A stretch of DNA of 7,421 nt from a bacterium. GTDB taxonomy: Bacteria > Electryoneota > Electryoneia > Electryoneales > Electryoneaceae. The position numbers and the translations under genes were made by a program. The DNA lies in assembly GCA_028278125.1 (NCBI GenBank), contig JANQEY010000089.1, positions 1 through 7,421 on the forward strand. Reading direction: 5' to 3'. The notes under the pieces are model-generated. The model saw only the letters and a list, made by a program, of their open reading frames with translations. It did no database searches and was not told the DNA's origin. Of this stretch, positions 6,079 to 7,421 are shown piece by piece; positions within the stretch are counted from its first letter, which is position 1, and the number at the start of each line of letters is the position of its first letter.

Positions 6079-7421
6079 ATGGGACTTATGTCATTAATTA
6101 ATAAAAACCGGTGCAATGGCACAAATTACATCAACACCAAAATGTTGTTGGTGTTTGTACTGATATTTTCCGTTTTATCTGCTCTGACAGGTTGTTCGTC
6201 AAGCAATCCACAACTAACAGGAGCGGTTGAAGAAAGAAAAGATCGATCCGGGATACAACCTGAGGAGAATGTCCAGGTTGATCCCAAGGTGGTAGATCAT
6301 GTAATCCTTGGATCATTATATGAATCCCAGGGAGATTTTATCCGCGCGATCCATGAGTATAACCAGGCTTTACTGTATGACAGTAGTAATGCTGCCATTT
6401 ACGAATCTTTGGCTGAAAACTACCTCGAGATAGGTGAGTGGGAGAGCGCGGGCAGGGTAATACAACGTGGTCTGAAGCAGGCGGGTGAAACCAGGCAGTT
6501 GCTTACTCTTCTTGGCGAGATCCAGTTTCAGCTGGACAAACTTGGTGACGCTCGTTTAACATTTCAATCCCTGGTTGATCAATATCCTGACGATCTCAAT
6601 GGCTGGAATAATTTAGCTGCCCTCCATGTGCGACTGGGTAATCATCTTGAGGCAGTTGAATGTTACGACGAGGTATTACGTATAAACGGTCCCAAAATGG
6701 AAATCCTGGTTCGCCAGGCTACAATCCTGGGTCTAGCCAGGGAATATGAGCGGGCAATTTCGGTGTATGACCGTATGGCTGAGATGGAACCCGGCGATGA
6801 CCTCATTCCCTTTACAATGGGTGGTCTTTTCCTTGAGTTGGGTGACACTACACGAGCGGATTCTGCATTTAAAGTCGCCGGAACCCTGGCACCTTATAAA
6901 AATCAATATTGGGAAATCAGGATCAGGCTGGCAATCATCAGCGATGATACAAGCAGGGCGTTAGAGTTATGTGAAGCGGCCCTGGAAAACATTCCTGATG
7001 ATGTTGACATGCTTGGTTTTGTCGCTTCAGCTTATACTCATTACAAGGATTATGAGGAATCTGAAACGTTATTACTCAGGGCGGTCGAGCTTGATACAGT
7101 CGGTGTGGGGCAGTTGATAAGCCTTGGATTTCTCTATCATGAACTGAAGCGCTGGAATGACGCTGAGGAGATATACCGGTTAGGACTGGGTATTGAACCT
7201 GAAAATGCGTTACTGAATAATAATTACGCCTATTTTTTAGCTGAATCAGGACGTCAATCTCCAAGGGAGAATCAGCGTTTTGAAGAAGCTATGGCTTATA
7301 TAGATATTGCCCTGGCGCAAGAGCCGGAGAATCCGTCTTTCCTGGATACAAAGGGGTGGCTGCTATATTTAACCGGTGACTTTGAACAGGCGATAATATT
7401 TCTCGAAATGGCAGCTGTAGC
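6079..7421 (+). CDS. TPR-repeat lipoprotein, 3' end outside the window
   Basis: The frame is open for 447 codons to the window edge, so the gene is incomplete. Residues 22-39 form a hydrophobic signal ending in the lipobox LTGC, with C39 the predicted lipidated cysteine, followed by two serines. From residue 71 there are ten complete tetratricopeptide repeats and part of an eleventh. Nine run in exact 34-residue register (71-376). The tenth (377-418) is 42 residues long, and the eleventh starts at 419. Typical repeat signs include LGSLYESQGDFIRAI at 77-91 and KGWLLYLTGDFEQAI at 425-439. TPR solenoids bind proteins or peptides, so a periplasm-facing scaffold tethered to a membrane is likely; the partner is unknown. 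The ATG lies three bases after the rseP stop, suggesting coupled translation. Starts at 6088 (M4) or 6142 (M22) are possible, but M22 would lose the basic n-region. Confidence 0.88.
   Translation, partial: MGLMSLINKNRCNGTNYINTKMLLVFVLIFSVLSALTGCSSSNPQLTGAVEERKDRSGIQPEENVQVDPKVVDHVILGSLYESQGDFIRAIHEYNQALLYDSSNAAIYESLAENYLEIGEWESAGRVIQRGLKQAGETRQLLTLLGEIQFQLDKLGDARLTFQSLVDQYPDDLNGWNNLAALHVRLGNHLEAVECYDEVLRINGPKMEILVRQATILGLAREYERAISVYDRMAEMEPGDDLIPFTMGGLFLELGDTTRADSAFKVAGTLAPYKNQYWEIRIRLAIISDDTSRALELCEAALENIPDDVDMLGFVASAYTHYKDYEESETLLLRAVELDTVGVGQLISLGFLYHELKRWNDAEEIYRLGLGIEPENALLNNNYAYFLAESGRQSPRENQRFEEAMAYIDIALAQEPENPSFLDTKGWLLYLTGDFEQAIIFLEMAAV

Noticed and set aside
6746..6964. Plus-strand open frame of 72 codons in another frame of the TPR gene
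   Set aside because: It is internal to a regular TPR array that continues uninterrupted in the main frame.

Overview
The window reads as a compact, all-plus-strand envelope-biogenesis cluster from a Gram-negative bacterium. The strongest clue to its affiliation is a single reading frame that joins LpxC to FabZ, between lpxD and lpxA. This fused arrangement is known from Bacteroidetes and is also reported in other lineages of the FCB superphylum. The moderate base composition (roughly low-to-mid 40s % GC by eye) does not narrow it further. I infer an FCB-group or neighbouring candidate-phylum bacterium and cannot name a genus. No mobile element, CRISPR array, tRNA or rRNA gene is visible.

Region 1 (7-4021) is a tight block of four genes: lpxD, the lpxC-fabZ fusion, lpxA and a lipoyl/octanoyl-transferase-family gene. 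The gaps are 18 and 5 bases, and the last junction is a 4-base ATGA overlap, so one transcript with translational coupling is likely. The three Lpx activities carry out the first acylation, the deacetylation and the second acylation of lipid A synthesis. The FabZ half acts on the same hydroxyacyl-ACP pool that LpxA and LpxD draw on. The fourth gene most resembles LipM-type octanoyltransferases, which also take acyl groups from ACP. Its presence makes the operon look like a junction of acyl-ACP use; that is inference.

Region 2 (4071-4781) is an unassigned secreted protein that looks like a small outer-membrane beta-barrel, with its own strong ribosome binding site. It is followed by the only sizeable intergenic gap (4782-4941, 160 bases). 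That gap holds a 12-pair imperfect inverted repeat and a separate 11-base dyad, but no convincing promoter or terminator.

Region 3 (4942-7421) encodes an RseP-family intramembrane metalloprotease and, three bases after its stop, a lipoprotein made of tandem TPR repeats that runs off the right end of the window. In E. coli, rseP lies upstream of bamA-skp-lpxD-fabZ-lpxA; here it lies downstream of lpxA. The neighbourhood is therefore related in content but rearranged. Taken together the window covers lipid A construction, an outer-membrane protein, an envelope protease and a probable envelope scaffold. It is mostly well-known biology; the least explained items are the LipM-like gene, the barrel protein, the TPR lipoprotein and the dyad elements before rseP.
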